The notes under the pieces were generated by a model. It had not been told where the DNA came from, ran no database searches, and was given only the letters and a program-made list of their open reading frames with translations. Below are positions 45,948 to 54,958 of a stretch of DNA of 64,000 bases, one piece after another. A program made the translations under genes and the position numbers. Source of the stretch: Melioribacter roseus (lineage in GTDB: Bacteria > Bacteroidota > Ignavibacteria > Ignavibacteriales > Melioribacteraceae); NCBI GenBank assembly GCA_020724265.1, contig DYHH01000020.1, positions 1 to 64,000 on the forward strand, written 5' to 3'. Numbering within the stretch: position 1 is the stretch's first letter; each line of letters opens with the position of its first letter.

Positions 45948-47513
45948 TTATTTAGCGTAATTAATTTTACGAACTTCTCTTATTACTGTCACTTTAATTT
46001 GTCCGGGGTATTCCATTTCTTCTTGAATTTTTTGTGCAATGTCGTATGATAAACGATCTGACAAATCGTCATCAACTTTATCCGGCTCAACAACAACTCG
46101 TACTTCCCTACCAGCTTGGATTGCATAAGTTTTTGCAACACCTTCAAATGACTTTGCCAAGTTCTCTAGATTTTCTAATCTCTTCACATAACTTTCCAAA
46201 GGTTCGCGTCTAGCACCGGGTCTTGCACCGCTAATTGCATCGGCAGCCTGGACTAATGCGGAAATCGGATGCTCCATTTCAATATCTTCATGGTGAGAAC
46301 CGACTGCATTAATAACAATTGGATGTTCTTTAAACTTCTTTGTCATTTCCATACCAAGCAGAGCATGAGGACCTTCAACATCTCTATCTAATGTTTTCCC
46401 GATATCGTGCATTAGACCGGCTTTCTTTGCAACATGTGTGTCGAATCCCAATTCTGCAGCCATTATACCTGTAAGTAATGAAACTTCAATACTATGCTGC
46501 AATAGATTTTGACCATAGCTTGAACGATACTTCATTTTGCCGATAGCTTTAGTCAATTCCGGATGAACTCCATGAACACCTAATTGAATTAATGTGTGTT
46601 CACCTTCTTTCATAATTTCTTCTTCAAGTTCGCTTTGAACTTTTTCGACAACTTCTTCAATTCTTGCGGGATGAATTCTTCCGTCTGCAATTAATCTTTC
46701 GAGAGAAATTCTCGCAACTTCTCTTCGGAACTGATCAAAAGCCGAAAGAATTACCGCTTCGGGTGTATCGTCAACAATCACATCAACACCGGTAGCGGAT
46801 TCGAATGCGCGAATGTTTCTTCCTTCACGACCGATAATTCTTCCTTTCATATCATCATTCTGAATTTGCACAACGGAGACTGTTGATTCTACCGAATGGT
46901 CAACTGCAGTTCTTTGAATAGCTTGAACAATAATTTTCTGAGCTTCTTTTTTGGCTTCGGCTTTTGCATGATCTCTAATATCTCTAATCATTTGAGAAGC
47001 ATCTGATTTTGCTTCGTTGATCATATTTTCCATCAACATTTTCTTAGCTTCTTCTGCGGTAAGTGCTGCAATTTTCTCAAGCCGTAAGTTTTGTTCAAGT
47101 AAGAGTCTGTCTAACTCGGAATTTTTTCTTTCAACATCTTTTTTGATGTTATTAAGAGATTCTTCTTTTTGGCTAATTTCTTTTTCTTTGGAAGTTACAA
47201 CTTCAATTTTTTTCTCAAGAATTTCTTCTCGTTTTTCAAGCTGTTTTTCGAAGTTGGAAATTTTCTGTTTTTTTGTATTAACTTCGTTATCAAACTCTTG
47301 TTTCTTTTTTAACCATTCATCCTTTACTTCGAGAAGCTTTTCACGTTTAAGATGTTTAGCTTCCTTTTCAGCATCTTCTGCAATTTTTTTTGCGATTTCT
47401 TTTGCATTTTTTACCGTGTTGGCAGCAACTTTAGTTTGAATAAGCCACCCGATAAAAAATCCAATAATTAATGCGACAACAAGCGCAATAATATGAATCA
47501 ATTCCACAACCAT
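45948..47513 (-). CDS. rny: Ribonuclease Y
   Basis: Membrane-anchored endoribonuclease that starts mRNA decay. In order: N-terminal membrane helix (about 5-27), long charged coiled coil (about 35-200), KH domain (GRIIGREGRNIRAFE near 225) and HD domain (His-Asp pair in GLMHDIGK near 370). 521 residues from ATG 47511-47513, preceded by GGAGGAAAC; the frame extends 17 codons further upstream into the 6S-like RNA, which I reject. It is the last gene of the division/translation block and has its own strong terminator. Confidence 0.95.
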   Translation of the reverse strand: MVVELIHIIALVVALIIGFFIGWLIQTKVAANTVKNAKEIAKKIAEDAEKEAKHLKREKLLEVKDEWLKKKQEFDNEVNTKKQKISNFEKQLEKREEILEKKIEVVTSKEKEISQKEESLNNIKKDVERKNSELDRLLLEQNLRLEKIAALTAEEAKKMLMENMINEAKSDASQMIRDIRDHAKAEAKKEAQKIIVQAIQRTAVDHSVESTVSVVQIQNDDMKGRIIGREGRNIRAFESATGVDVIVDDTPEAVILSAFDQFRREVARISLERLIADGRIHPARIEEVVEKVQSELEEEIMKEGEHTLIQLGVHGVHPELTKAIGKMKYRSSYGQNLLQHSIEVSLLTGIMAAELGFDTHVAKKAGLMHDIGKTLDRDVEGPHALLGMEMTKKFKEHPIVINAVGSHHEDIEMEHPISALVQAADAISGARPGARREPLESYVKRLENLENLAKSFEGVAKTYAIQAGREVRVVVEPDKVDDDLSDRLSYDIAQKIQEEMEYPGQIKVTVIREVRKINYAK

Positions 47514-47542
47514 GTTTCCTCCACTAAACGAATATATAAGGA

Positions 47543-47751
47543 GCCGCACAGAGCCGATCATCAAAAAGAGAAGAACTCAGATGGACAATGCGGGAAACTG
47601 CCCGACGCTTTTTACTTCCACTGACCGCTCCGGAGAGCGACTCATCCCGATAAAAAATCGGGACTTACCGAGGCCTGTAATACACGCCGTGAGTCAATAA
47701 CCCTTTTTTCCTAATTGTTAGTTCTTCCTTTTTTCCGATCGGTTATGCGGC
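47543..47751 (-). ncRNA. ssrS: Structured RNA between zapA and rny, probably 6S RNA
   Basis: About 209 bases, GC-richer than the surroundings and without a frame. The ends form a long interrupted closing stem: GCCGCA and CCGATC at the 5' end pair with TGCGGC and GATCGG at the 3' end, and AAAAAG plus GAAGAACT (47720-47733) pair with AGTTCTTC plus CTTTTT (47563-47577). Inside are hairpins with perfect stems (TCCCGAT/ATCGGGA; CGCTC-TCCG-GAGCG). The stretch GGTCAGTGGAAGTAAAAAGC recalls the E. coli 6S segment GGUCCGUCCGAGAAGCCUUAAAAC (partly). 6S genes often lie beside zapA. I am sure it is a structured RNA; the 6S name is inference. Confidence 0.66.
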
Positions 47752-47759
47752 GTAAAACA

Positions 47760-48056
47760 TTATGGGGAGGATATAATTTCTGAGTCGTTTAAGAGAAGCT
47801 TGATTTTTTTGATTTTATCGGTAGCCTGTATACTGAATTCTCTAAATTTATTTTTTTCTACAAACAAGTCATACGCTATATTAAGAGATGCAATAATTGC
47901 AATAGTTTCAGTAGGTTGATCAGGCAATTCTTCCTTAGTTTCGGTCATTACATTATTAACATATTTTGCTAGTTCTGTAGCAATTTCTTCGTTTTCTACT
48001 AAGAGAGAATACTCTTTATCAAATATTTTTAGTTTCAGCTTCTTTTTTTCTGTCAT
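47760..48056 (-). CDS. zapA: Cell division protein ZapA
   Basis: Small FtsZ-ring-associated protein that bundles FtsZ. 98 residues: an N-terminal beta part (KLKIFDKEYSLLVEN), the conserved helix with AKYVNNVM, and a C-terminal coiled coil. I start at ATG 48054-48056 behind GGAAG; the frame's earlier start (seven codons upstream) is weaker. It is preceded by a coiled-coil gene and followed eight bases later by the 6S-like RNA. Confidence 0.9.
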   Translation of the reverse strand: MTEKKKLKLKIFDKEYSLLVENEEIATELAKYVNNVMTETKEELPDQPTETIAIIASLNIAYDLFVEKNKFREFSIQATDKIKKIKLLLNDSEIISSP

Positions 48057-48086
48057 TATATCACTTCCGCCACACAAACAAATTTT

Positions 48087-48401
48087 TTAAGAGCGTAAAT
48101 GAAAATCAATTTTTGAAATTAAATCGTTAATCTTGTTTTTTAATTGAGTCTTTTCTTCATCGTTCAACAATCCGCCGAACTGCGAATTTTCCGTATCGAT
48201 GAAAGCGTTATTAAGTTTAGTTTCTATATCGTCTACTTTTAGTTTTAGTACCTCATTCTCTTTTTCTAATTGTTTAATTCTTTTATGAAGAGTTTTGTTC
48301 TCTTCGGATACTTCAGAAGTTCTTTGTATATGCTTATAAACTTGTTTTTCTAAGGATGAAAGTTCATCCATAAAAAAATCATATTTCGAGGAATCAGGCA
48401 A
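48087..48401 (-). CDS. ZapB-like coiled-coil protein
   Basis: A 104-residue protein made almost wholly of coiled coil (about 10-65: heptads in LEKQVYKHIQR... and LEKENEVLKLKVDDIETKL) and a short helical C-terminus. Its place directly before zapA suggests a division-ring partner of the ZapB type, but length and sequence are not diagnostic. Start is TTG, directly after the pheT stop, with GGAGG (inside pheT's last codons) five bases upstream. The overlap of this ribosome site with pheT implies coupled translation. Confidence 0.72.
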   Translation of the reverse strand: MPDSSKYDFFMDELSSLEKQVYKHIQRTSEVSEENKTLHKRIKQLEKENEVLKLKVDDIETKLNNAFIDTENSQFGGLLNDEEKTQLKNKINDLISKIDFHLRS

Positions 48402-50804
48402 TTATCCTCCGCGCAATTGTGCGTTTAATTTTCTTTTAACGGTTTCGATAGCATTCCAAAAATCTTTTTCAACCTCTTCTTCAGTTAATGTTCTTGATGA
48501 ATCATAATATTCTAACTGAAAAGCAAGGCTTTTTTTGCCCTCACCTAAGCTATCACTTTCAAAGATATCGAATAACTTTATATTTTTCAATAGCTTAGAA
48601 CTGCTCTCTTTAATTGTTTTTTCTACTTCAAAATTATTGATTTTATTATCCAGCACAAAAGCACAATCTCTAATTACTTTAGGATATTTTAATAATTGAG
48701 TAAATACTTTTTCTTTTATTTCGATCTTCTTTAATTCATCTATGTTAATTTCTGCAGCAAATACATCTTGTTCGATATCATATTCTTTCAGCAAATTTTC
48801 TTCAACTTGTCCGATTTTACAGATATCAACATTCTTATAAGAATAGACAAGTGTATTTTTCAATCCTTTAACTTCTTTACCGTACTCTATTTTAACCGAC
48901 GGTAGAACTTCAAGCTTATGCAGCAATTCTTCAACTGTTCCTTTCAAATTAAAAATTGAGACATCGGTTGATTTTGCATACCATTCATCTTCGTTAAATT
49001 TACCGGTCATAATCATAAGAAGCATTTCTTTTTCAGAAATGTCATCAAATGATTTTACTTCATTTTTCCCGATATTTTCAAAAGTGTGACCAATTTCAAA
49101 GAGAGATAAATTTTGCTCTCTAACTTTCAAGTTATTTGAAATTGTTTGTAATGCTCCGGGCATTAAAGACGTCCTTAAATGCGACATCTCTTTACTTTGC
49201 GGATTCATCAAACTAATCGGTTTACCGAAAGGAATATTTCTCTCATTATTTAATAAGCTGTTTGTAATAATTTCGTTAAAACCGAGTCCTACTAATTTAT
49301 CTCTTAAATTATCGACGTATTTAGATTGATCAACATTTTTTTCCAAAACTACTTTGATGTCGTCAATTTCCGGCACATTGTCGTAACCGTTAATTCGAGC
49401 AACTTCTTCAATCAAATCAATTTCACGTTCAATATCAGGTCGAAAAGCCGGGATCTCAGCAGTTAATTTTTCTTCGGTTTCTGATGTAACTTTTATACCG
49501 AGGTTCTTAATTATATCGGTTACTTTTTTCTTTTCGATTGTAAAACCCATTATTTTATTCAATCTATCAAACCGTAGACCGACAATTTTGGGTTGATATT
49601 TTTTCGGATAAACATCCAACTCGCCTTTACAAACTTTGCCATCGGCAATTTCACCAATTAATTGAGCCGCTCTTCTTGCAGCCCAAATTGTAATTTCAAT
49701 ATCAGTTCCTCTTTCAAACCGGTACGATGCATCTGTAGAAAGCCCAATTCTTTTCGCTGTTTTTCTTATTCTTGACGGGTTAAAATAAGCCGATTCAATT
49801 AAAATGTTTTTTGTATTACTTGTTACTTCAGAATTTTCTCCTCCCATTATTCCGGCGAAAGCAACCGGTTTATTCCCGTCACAAATCATCAAGTCGGTTG
49901 TAACAAGTTCTCTTTCTTTAGAATCAAGGGTAACAAATTTCTTTTGATCACCTGCCTGGCGAACTACAATTTCATTTCCTTCAAGTAAATCCAAATCAAA
50001 TGCGTGAAGCGGCTGCCCTATTTCATGAAGAACATAATTTGTAACATCAACAATATTATTTATCGGACGCAAACCGATACTTGTTAATTTTTTCTTTAAC
50101 CATTCGGGAGATTCTTTAACAGTAACATTTCTTACAACTTTTCCAATGTATCGCGGGCATCCTTCTTCATCTTCGATCGAAACTTTTGCATATACTGAAG
50201 ATTCTTCATTTATTTCTTGCAAATTTAATTCAGGTAATTTAAATGGTCTATTCAATGAAGCTGCTAAATCACGAGCAATTCCGATATGACTTAAAGCATC
50301 AGCACGGTTTGGGGTCAAATCAATTTCAAAAGTAACATTATCAAGTCCTAAAGCTTTAGCAAGATCAGTCCCTTCTTTCAGCGAAGAATCAAGAACTAAA
50401 ATTCCTTCATGATTATCACTTATTCCAAGTTCACTTTCAGAACAGATCATACCAGTAGAAACTTCACCTCTAATTTTTGCTTTTTTAATTTCGAATTGAC
50501 CATTTGGAATTATAGCTCCAACTTTTGCGAAAGCAATTTTTTGTCCGGTTTGAACATTTGGTGCACCACAAACAACAGTAAAATCTTCAGTACCATCATT
50601 TACAACGCATACTGTAAGTTTATCAGCATTAGGATGTTTTTTAGTCTCTTTGACAAAACCAACTACGAAATTTTTATATACTTTTTTGTTGTCGATAATT
50701 TCATCAACTTCAAGACCGGCTTTTGTAATAATCTCGGCAATTTCTTCGGTTGATAAATCATCAAACTCAATATAATCGGATAACCAATTAAGAGAAATTT
50801 TCAC
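48402..50804 (-). CDS. pheT: Phenylalanine-tRNA ligase beta subunit
   Basis: 800-residue beta subunit. N-terminal B1 and the tRNA-binding B2 (OB-fold, GAPNVQTGQ near 82), B3/B4 with NRADALSHIGIARDLA, B5 and the editing region, and a C-terminal anticodon-binding (FDX-ACB) domain ending before position 800. Full normal length. Start is GTG, with GGAG six bases upstream. Follows pheS by 14 bases. Confidence 0.96.
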   Translation of the reverse strand: MKISLNWLSDYIEFDDLSTEEIAEIITKAGLEVDEIIDNKKVYKNFVVGFVKETKKHPNADKLTVCVVNDGTEDFTVVCGAPNVQTGQKIAFAKVGAIIPNGQFEIKKAKIRGEVSTGMICSESELGISDNHEGILVLDSSLKEGTDLAKALGLDNVTFEIDLTPNRADALSHIGIARDLAASLNRPFKLPELNLQEINEESSVYAKVSIEDEEGCPRYIGKVVRNVTVKESPEWLKKKLTSIGLRPINNIVDVTNYVLHEIGQPLHAFDLDLLEGNEIVVRQAGDQKKFVTLDSKERELVTTDLMICDGNKPVAFAGIMGGENSEVTSNTKNILIESAYFNPSRIRKTAKRIGLSTDASYRFERGTDIEITIWAARRAAQLIGEIADGKVCKGELDVYPKKYQPKIVGLRFDRLNKIMGFTIEKKKVTDIIKNLGIKVTSETEEKLTAEIPAFRPDIEREIDLIEEVARINGYDNVPEIDDIKVVLEKNVDQSKYVDNLRDKLVGLGFNEIITNSLLNNERNIPFGKPISLMNPQSKEMSHLRTSLMPGALQTISNNLKVREQNLSLFEIGHTFENIGKNEVKSFDDISEKEMLLMIMTGKFNEDEWYAKSTDVSIFNLKGTVEELLHKLEVLPSVKIEYGKEVKGLKNTLVYSYKNVDICKIGQVEENLLKEYDIEQDVFAAEINIDELKKIEIKEKVFTQLLKYPKVIRDCAFVLDNKINNFEVEKTIKESSSKLLKNIKLFDIFESDSLGEGKKSLAFQLEYYDSSRTLTEEEVEKDFWNAIETVKRKLNAQLRGG

Positions 50805-50818
50805 AACTTACTCCAAAA

Positions 50819-51808
50819 TTAGAATTGAATAAGAAATCGTTTATCGTTATCAAAATAAGTACGTATATCATCAATACCGTATTTTCTCATTGCGGTTCTT
50901 TCTACTCCCATTCCGAAAGCATATCCGGTATATTTTTCGGAATCGATACCGCAATTTTCCAATACATTAGGATCAACCATACCGCATCCCATAATTTCAA
51001 GCCATCTTCCTTCCTTACCTTTAGGCTGCCACCAAATATCAACCTCCGCACTCGGCTCGGTGAAAGGGAAAAAACTTGGTCTAAATCTATACTTAATATC
51101 TTCACCAAAAAACTCTTTAACAAAGTGAATCACAGTTGCTTTCAATTCAGCAAAAGTAACATCGGTATCAACGACTAGACCTTCCAACTGATGAAACAAA
51201 CAGTAGCTCTTTGCGCTAATAGCCTCATTCCTAAAAACTTTACCGGGCATAATTGCTCTTAGAGGCGGCTTTTTATTCTGCATTAATCTTATTTGAACCG
51301 GAGAAGTATGAGTTCGCAGAAGAAAATCCTTATTTACGAAAAAGGTATCCTGCATATCTCTTGCCGGGTGATCATCGGGAAAATTTAACGCTTCGAAATT
51401 ATAATAATCCGATTCGAGTTCGGGACCTTCATAAACCGAAAATCCCAACACTTTAAAAATCGATTTCATTTGGTCTAGCGTTTGTGTTAAAATATGCTTT
51501 GTACCAAGATTAGTTTTAATACCCGGAAGCGATAAATCAATAAAATCTTTTTGGGATTTTTCCTTCTCATTTAAAAGACTTTTCTTTTCATTAAAACTAT
51601 TTTGTGTAGAATTTTTAAGCCGGTTAAGAACCTGACCGTATTTTGGTTTTTCTTCTTTTGGTAATTCTTTGAATTCATCAAACAGAGCGGTAATAGAACC
51701 TTTTCTTCCGAGATATTTTATACGCAGTTCTTCGAGGGATTTAAGATTTGTTACTTCCGCTAACTCTGAATTGAATTGATTCTCAAGTTCTTTAATTCGT
51801 GTGTGCAT
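50819..51808 (-). CDS. pheS: Phenylalanine-tRNA ligase alpha subunit
   Basis: 329-residue alpha subunit: N-terminal coiled coil (1-90) and the class II catalytic core with motif 2 (RTHTSPVQIRLM, GKVFRNEAISAKSY) and motif 3 (GYAFGMGVERTAMRKYGI). Order pheS-pheT is usual. Start ATG. It lies downstream of rplT and separated from it by a hairpin that may attenuate transcription. Confidence 0.97.
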   Translation of the reverse strand: MHTRIKELENQFNSELAEVTNLKSLEELRIKYLGRKGSITALFDEFKELPKEEKPKYGQVLNRLKNSTQNSFNEKKSLLNEKEKSQKDFIDLSLPGIKTNLGTKHILTQTLDQMKSIFKVLGFSVYEGPELESDYYNFEALNFPDDHPARDMQDTFFVNKDFLLRTHTSPVQIRLMQNKKPPLRAIMPGKVFRNEAISAKSYCLFHQLEGLVVDTDVTFAELKATVIHFVKEFFGEDIKYRFRPSFFPFTEPSAEVDIWWQPKGKEGRWLEIMGCGMVDPNVLENCGIDSEKYTGYAFGMGVERTAMRKYGIDDIRTYFDNDKRFLIQF

Positions 51809-51833
51809 AAACCGTATCCGTTAATTTAAAGAA

Positions 51834-51878
51834 ATACCCTCATTAAGAATTAAGCAAATAATTCTCCAATGAGGGTAT
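51834..51878 (-). terminator. Hairpin between rplT and pheS, possible attenuator
   Basis: An 11-pair perfect stem (ATACCCTCATT at 51868-51878 with its complement at 51834-51844), whose loop holds an inner six-pair stem (GAATTA/TAATTC). The T-rich tract after it on the minus strand is short (TTTCTTTAAA), so it could terminate partly. It starts three bases after the rplT stop. In E. coli an attenuator lies in the same place; no Phe-rich leader peptide is visible here. Confidence 0.6.
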
Positions 51879-51881
51879 AGA

Positions 51882-52229
51882 TTAATTCATAGTAAATTTA
51901 ACTATTTCAGAGAAAGCTTGCGGATTTTCGAGAGCAAGATTTGCAAGTACTTTTCTGTTTATATCAACACCTTTTTCATTTAGAGCATGAATAAGTTTTG
52001 AATAAGTAGTACCGTTAATTCTTGCAGCAGCATTAATTCTAGCTATCCACAATCTTCTGTATTCTCGCTTTTTGAGTTTGCGGTCTCTGTAGGCATGAGT
52101 TAAGCCTTTTTCCACTGAATTTTTTGCAATGGTATAGACTTTACTTCTCGCGCCCCAATATCCTTTCGCTGCTTTGAGAACTTTTCTTCTTCGTTCTCTT
52201 GACGCAACGTTGTTACTTGTTTTAGGCAT
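51882..52229 (-). CDS. rplT: 50S ribosomal protein L20
   Basis: 115-residue rRNA-binding protein with the typical long basic N-terminal helix (ASRERRRKVLKAAKGYWGARSKVY) and RAYRDRKLKKREYRRLWI-type core. Start ATG with TAAGGAG upstream. Part of thrS-infC-rpmI-rplT-pheST, an order seen in many bacteria. L20 represses this operon in E. coli; no such site can be confirmed here. Confidence 0.98.
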   Translation of the reverse strand: MPKTSNNVASRERRRKVLKAAKGYWGARSKVYTIAKNSVEKGLTHAYRDRKLKKREYRRLWIARINAAARINGTTYSKLIHALNEKGVDINRKVLANLALENPQAFSEIVKFTMN

Positions 52230-52243
52230 AGTTCTTCAACTCC

Positions 52244-52435
52244 TTATTGAATCATTATTTTAACACGTTTTGAATCGGAAGCAGCTACTAAAGTAGCTTT
52301 TCTCAGGTTCCTTTTTCTTTTTGTTGTCTTCTTGGTAAGAATGTGGGCTTTGAAAGCCTTGTTTCTTTTTATCTTACCGGAACCTGTTTTCTTGAAGGTC
52401 TTAGAAGCTCCGCGATTACTTTTCATTTTAGGCAT
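52244..52435 (-). CDS. rpmI: 50S ribosomal protein L35
   Basis: 63 residues, highly basic, with the [20 protein letters not shown] start typical of L35. Start ATG behind AGGAAGG. Fifteen bases after infC and fourteen before rplT. Confidence 0.97.
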   Translation of the reverse strand: MPKMKSNRGASKTFKKTGSGKIKRNKAFKAHILTKKTTKRKRNLRKATLVAASDSKRVKIMIQ

Positions 52436-52450
52436 TGTAACACCTTCCTA

Positions 52451-52978
52451 TTATTTTTTTGATTTTCCTTTTTGAGGAGCCAAGATGGTAAACATCGCTC
52501 TCCCCTCAAATTTTATTTCTTGTTCAATTTTTGCAACATCTTCAAGTTGACTGATAAATTGTTTTAATAGATCTTCACCCTGCTCTTTATAAGCAAGTTC
52601 TCTTCCTTTAAAAATAACTGATACTTTTACTTTGTTGTTATCACCAAGAAATTTTTCTGCATGTCTTACCTTAAAGTTAATATCATGTGTATCAGTATTA
52701 GGATGAAGTCTAATTTCTTTTAGAACTGTAGTCTGAGCTTTCTTCTTAGCTAATTTTTCTTTTTTCTGCTGTTCGTAAATAAATTTACCATAGTCAATAA
52801 TTTTGCAAACCGGCGGTTTAGCTTGAGGAGCAATTTCAACCAAATCAAGCCCTCTCGCTTCAGCTTCTTTTAATGCTTCTTGAGTAGATAAAATTCCGAG
52901 CTGATTTCCTTCAGGATCAATGACCCTAATTTGTGGTACCCTTATATCCCGGTTTACTCTATAATTTGTTTGGGCGAT
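52451..52978 (-). CDS. infC: Translation initiation factor IF-3 with non-canonical ATC start
   Basis: Binds 30S subunits, keeps them apart from 50S and checks the start codon. The full 175-residue protein begins I-A-Q-T-N-Y-R-V-N and includes the N-terminal domain (RVNRDIRVPQIRVI), a linker, and the C-terminal domain (IDYGKF, RPHPNTDTHD-type region). The only ATG/GTG/TTG in frame is a TTG deep inside (residue 46), which would delete the N-terminal domain. Upstream the frame contains TAA five codons before an ATC (52976-52978), which has AGAGGTG four bases ahead. So initiation at ATC is very likely (ATA two codons into that gap is worse). E. coli infC uses ATT, allowing IF-3 to regulate itself. 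Confidence 0.93.
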   Translation of the reverse strand: MAQTNYRVNRDIRVPQIRVIDPEGNQLGILSTQEALKEAEARGLDLVEIAPQAKPPVCKIIDYGKFIYEQQKKEKLAKKKAQTTVLKEIRLHPNTDTHDINFKVRHAEKFLGDNNKVKVSVIFKGRELAYKEQGEDLLKQFISQLEDVAKIEQEIKFEGRAMFTILAPQKGKSKK

Positions 52979-52989
52979 GAAACACCTCT

Positions 52990-54924
52990 CTATTTGTTAT
53001 TGGATTTGTTTTTAATCTCAGCACTAATATCTGAGATAAATTTCTCTAAATCAACAGTTCCCTGATCTCCTTGACCATGTTTACGAACTGAGACTGTTCC
53101 GTTACTTTCTTCTTTTTCTCCAACAATTAACATATATGGGACTTTTTGAGTTTCCCAATCACGAATCTTATAACCAATTTTTTCATTCCGTTTGTCTAAG
53201 TCAACAAAAAGTCCCTTGTTCTTCAATGAATCATGTACTTTCGACGCATAATTCATAAATTTTTCAGAAACGGGAATAACAGCGACTTGAACCGGAGCAA
53301 GCCAGGTTGGAAAAGCTCCGCCATAATGTTCAATTAATACTCCAAAAAATCTTTCTAAAGATCCGAGTAATGCACGGTGTACCATAAATGGTCGGTGCTC
53401 TTTACCATCTTCACCTATGTACGTCATATCAAATCGTTCGGGTAGATTAAAATCAAATTGAATTGTACTCATCTGCCACTCACGATTTAGCGCATCTTTT
53501 ATTTTAATATCAATTTTGGGTCCGTAAAATGCTCCACCACCTTCATCGATTTCATAAGGAAGAGATTCATGCTCCAAAGCTTTTTTAAGTGATTCAACAG
53601 CCAATTCCCATAACTTATCTTCTCCAACAGCTTTATCGGGTTTCGTTGAGACATAATATTTCAGATCTTTGAACCCAAATGAATTCCAAACAAAAAGACA
53701 AAATCTAATTACTTCAATAATCTCTTTTTCAATTTGTTCATGCGAACAAAATATATGAGCATCATCTTGAGTGAAGCCGCGAACTCGGAGCAACCCATGG
53801 AGCACACCACTTTTTTCATATCTATATACAGTCCCTAATTCAGCCCATCTTAATGGTAAATCACGATAAGAACGAAGATCAGATTTATAAATCATTATAT
53901 GGAAAGGGCAGTTCATTGGTTTTACATAATAATCCTGTTCATCTATCTGCATTGGAGAATACATACTTTCTTTGTAGAAGCCGAGATGACCGCTGGTTTC
54001 CCATAAAGATGATTTACCAATATGAGGAGAATAAAGAATTTCATAACCATTTGAAAGATGAGCTTCACGCCAAAAATTTTCAATAGAGTTTCTAATTCTA
54101 CCGCCTTTAGGATGCCAAAAAATTAATCCAGCACCTCCCTCATCATGCACACTGAAAAGATCAAGTTGTTTTCCAAGTTTACGATGATCACGTTTTTTTG
54201 CTTCCTCAAGTAATGCCAAATGTTCATCAAGCATGTTCTTTTTAGGGAAGGAAATACCATATATACGCTGCATACGCTGACGTTTTTCGTCACCACGCCA
54301 GTACGATCCCGAAACACTTAATAATTTGACATTTTTTATCAAACCGGCAGAAGGAAGATGTGGACCTGTGCATAAATCCGTAAAATCTCCCTCTTTATAA
54401 ATACTTATTATTTCTTCATCTTCGTTTAGGTCATCGATTATTTCTAATTTATAGTTATCACCGACTTGCGAATACAGATCAATTGCTTTTTGCTTACTAA
54501 GTTCTTCTCTTTGAAAAGGTCTATTTTCAGAAGCAATTTCCATCATCTTTTTTTCAATTACCGGAAGGTCTTCTTCAGTAAGTTGAGTATCAATATCAAT
54601 ATCATAATAAAATCCGCTATCGATAGCAGGTCCAACACCGAATTTAGCTTCAGGGTAAAGAGCTTTTACCGCATGAGCCATCAAGTGGGATGAAGAATGC
54701 CAGTAAGTTTCTCTCCCCTCTTCATCATTAAAAGTAAGTATTTGTAGATGAGAATCCGCATTAATTTGTGTATGAAGATCTCTTACTTCACCGTCAACTT
54801 TAGCCACAAGTGCTTCTTTAGCTAAACGACCTGAAATTGATTCAGCAATTTGATAAGGAGTAATACCTTTATCGTATTCTTTTACCGAACCATCCGGGAA
54901 TGTAATATTTATTTTACTATTCAT
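52990..54924 (-). CDS. thrS: Threonine-tRNA ligase
   Basis: Charges tRNA-Thr, 644 residues. N-terminal TGS domain (residues 1-62), editing domain (HSSSHLMAHAVKALYP, the SAD-like region with GPAIDSGFYYD), class II core with the zinc Cys (PMNCPFH) and the two His ligands, and anticodon-binding domain. ATG at 54922-54924; the frame extends 29 codons upstream through the terminator, which I reject. The terminator at 54936-54958 ends 12 bases before the start codon. First gene of the thrS-infC-rpmI-rplT-pheST-zap block. Confidence 0.96.
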   Translation of the reverse strand: MNSKINITFPDGSVKEYDKGITPYQIAESISGRLAKEALVAKVDGEVRDLHTQINADSHLQILTFNDEEGRETYWHSSSHLMAHAVKALYPEAKFGVGPAIDSGFYYDIDIDTQLTEEDLPVIEKKMMEIASENRPFQREELSKQKAIDLYSQVGDNYKLEIIDDLNEDEEIISIYKEGDFTDLCTGPHLPSAGLIKNVKLLSVSGSYWRGDEKRQRMQRIYGISFPKKNMLDEHLALLEEAKKRDHRKLGKQLDLFSVHDEGGAGLIFWHPKGGRIRNSIENFWREAHLSNGYEILYSPHIGKSSLWETSGHLGFYKESMYSPMQIDEQDYYVKPMNCPFHIMIYKSDLRSYRDLPLRWAELGTVYRYEKSGVLHGLLRVRGFTQDDAHIFCSHEQIEKEIIEVIRFCLFVWNSFGFKDLKYYVSTKPDKAVGEDKLWELAVESLKKALEHESLPYEIDEGGGAFYGPKIDIKIKDALNREWQMSTIQFDFNLPERFDMTYIGEDGKEHRPFMVHRALLGSLERFFGVLIEHYGGAFPTWLAPVQVAVIPVSEKFMNYASKVHDSLKNKGLFVDLDKRNEKIGYKIRDWETQKVPYMLIVGEKEESNGTVSVRKHGQGDQGTVDLEKFISDISAEIKNKSNNK

Positions 54925-54935
54925 AATGTCTAAAT

Positions 54936-54958
54936 AAAAAAAAACGGAGAAAACTCCG
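54936..54958 (-). terminator. Terminator in the tRNA-thrS gap
   Basis: Stem CGGAG/CTCCG (54954-54958 with 54945-54949), a TTTT loop, then nine T on the minus strand. It lies 91 bases downstream of tRNA-Val and 12 before thrS. It may simply end the tRNA operon, or act as an attenuator in the thrS leader. The stem is only five pairs. Confidence 0.65.

Noticed and set aside
47017-47439. 140-residue frame on the plus strand opposite rny
   Set aside because: Antisense to the rny coiled coil; its Phe/Ser/Leu-rich composition is what the reverse of a Lys/Glu-rich coiled coil gives.
47514-47564. Seventeen extra N-terminal codons of rny
   Set aside because: They fall in the structured RNA's 3' arm; GGAGG precedes the later ATG, which gives the normal RNase Y start.
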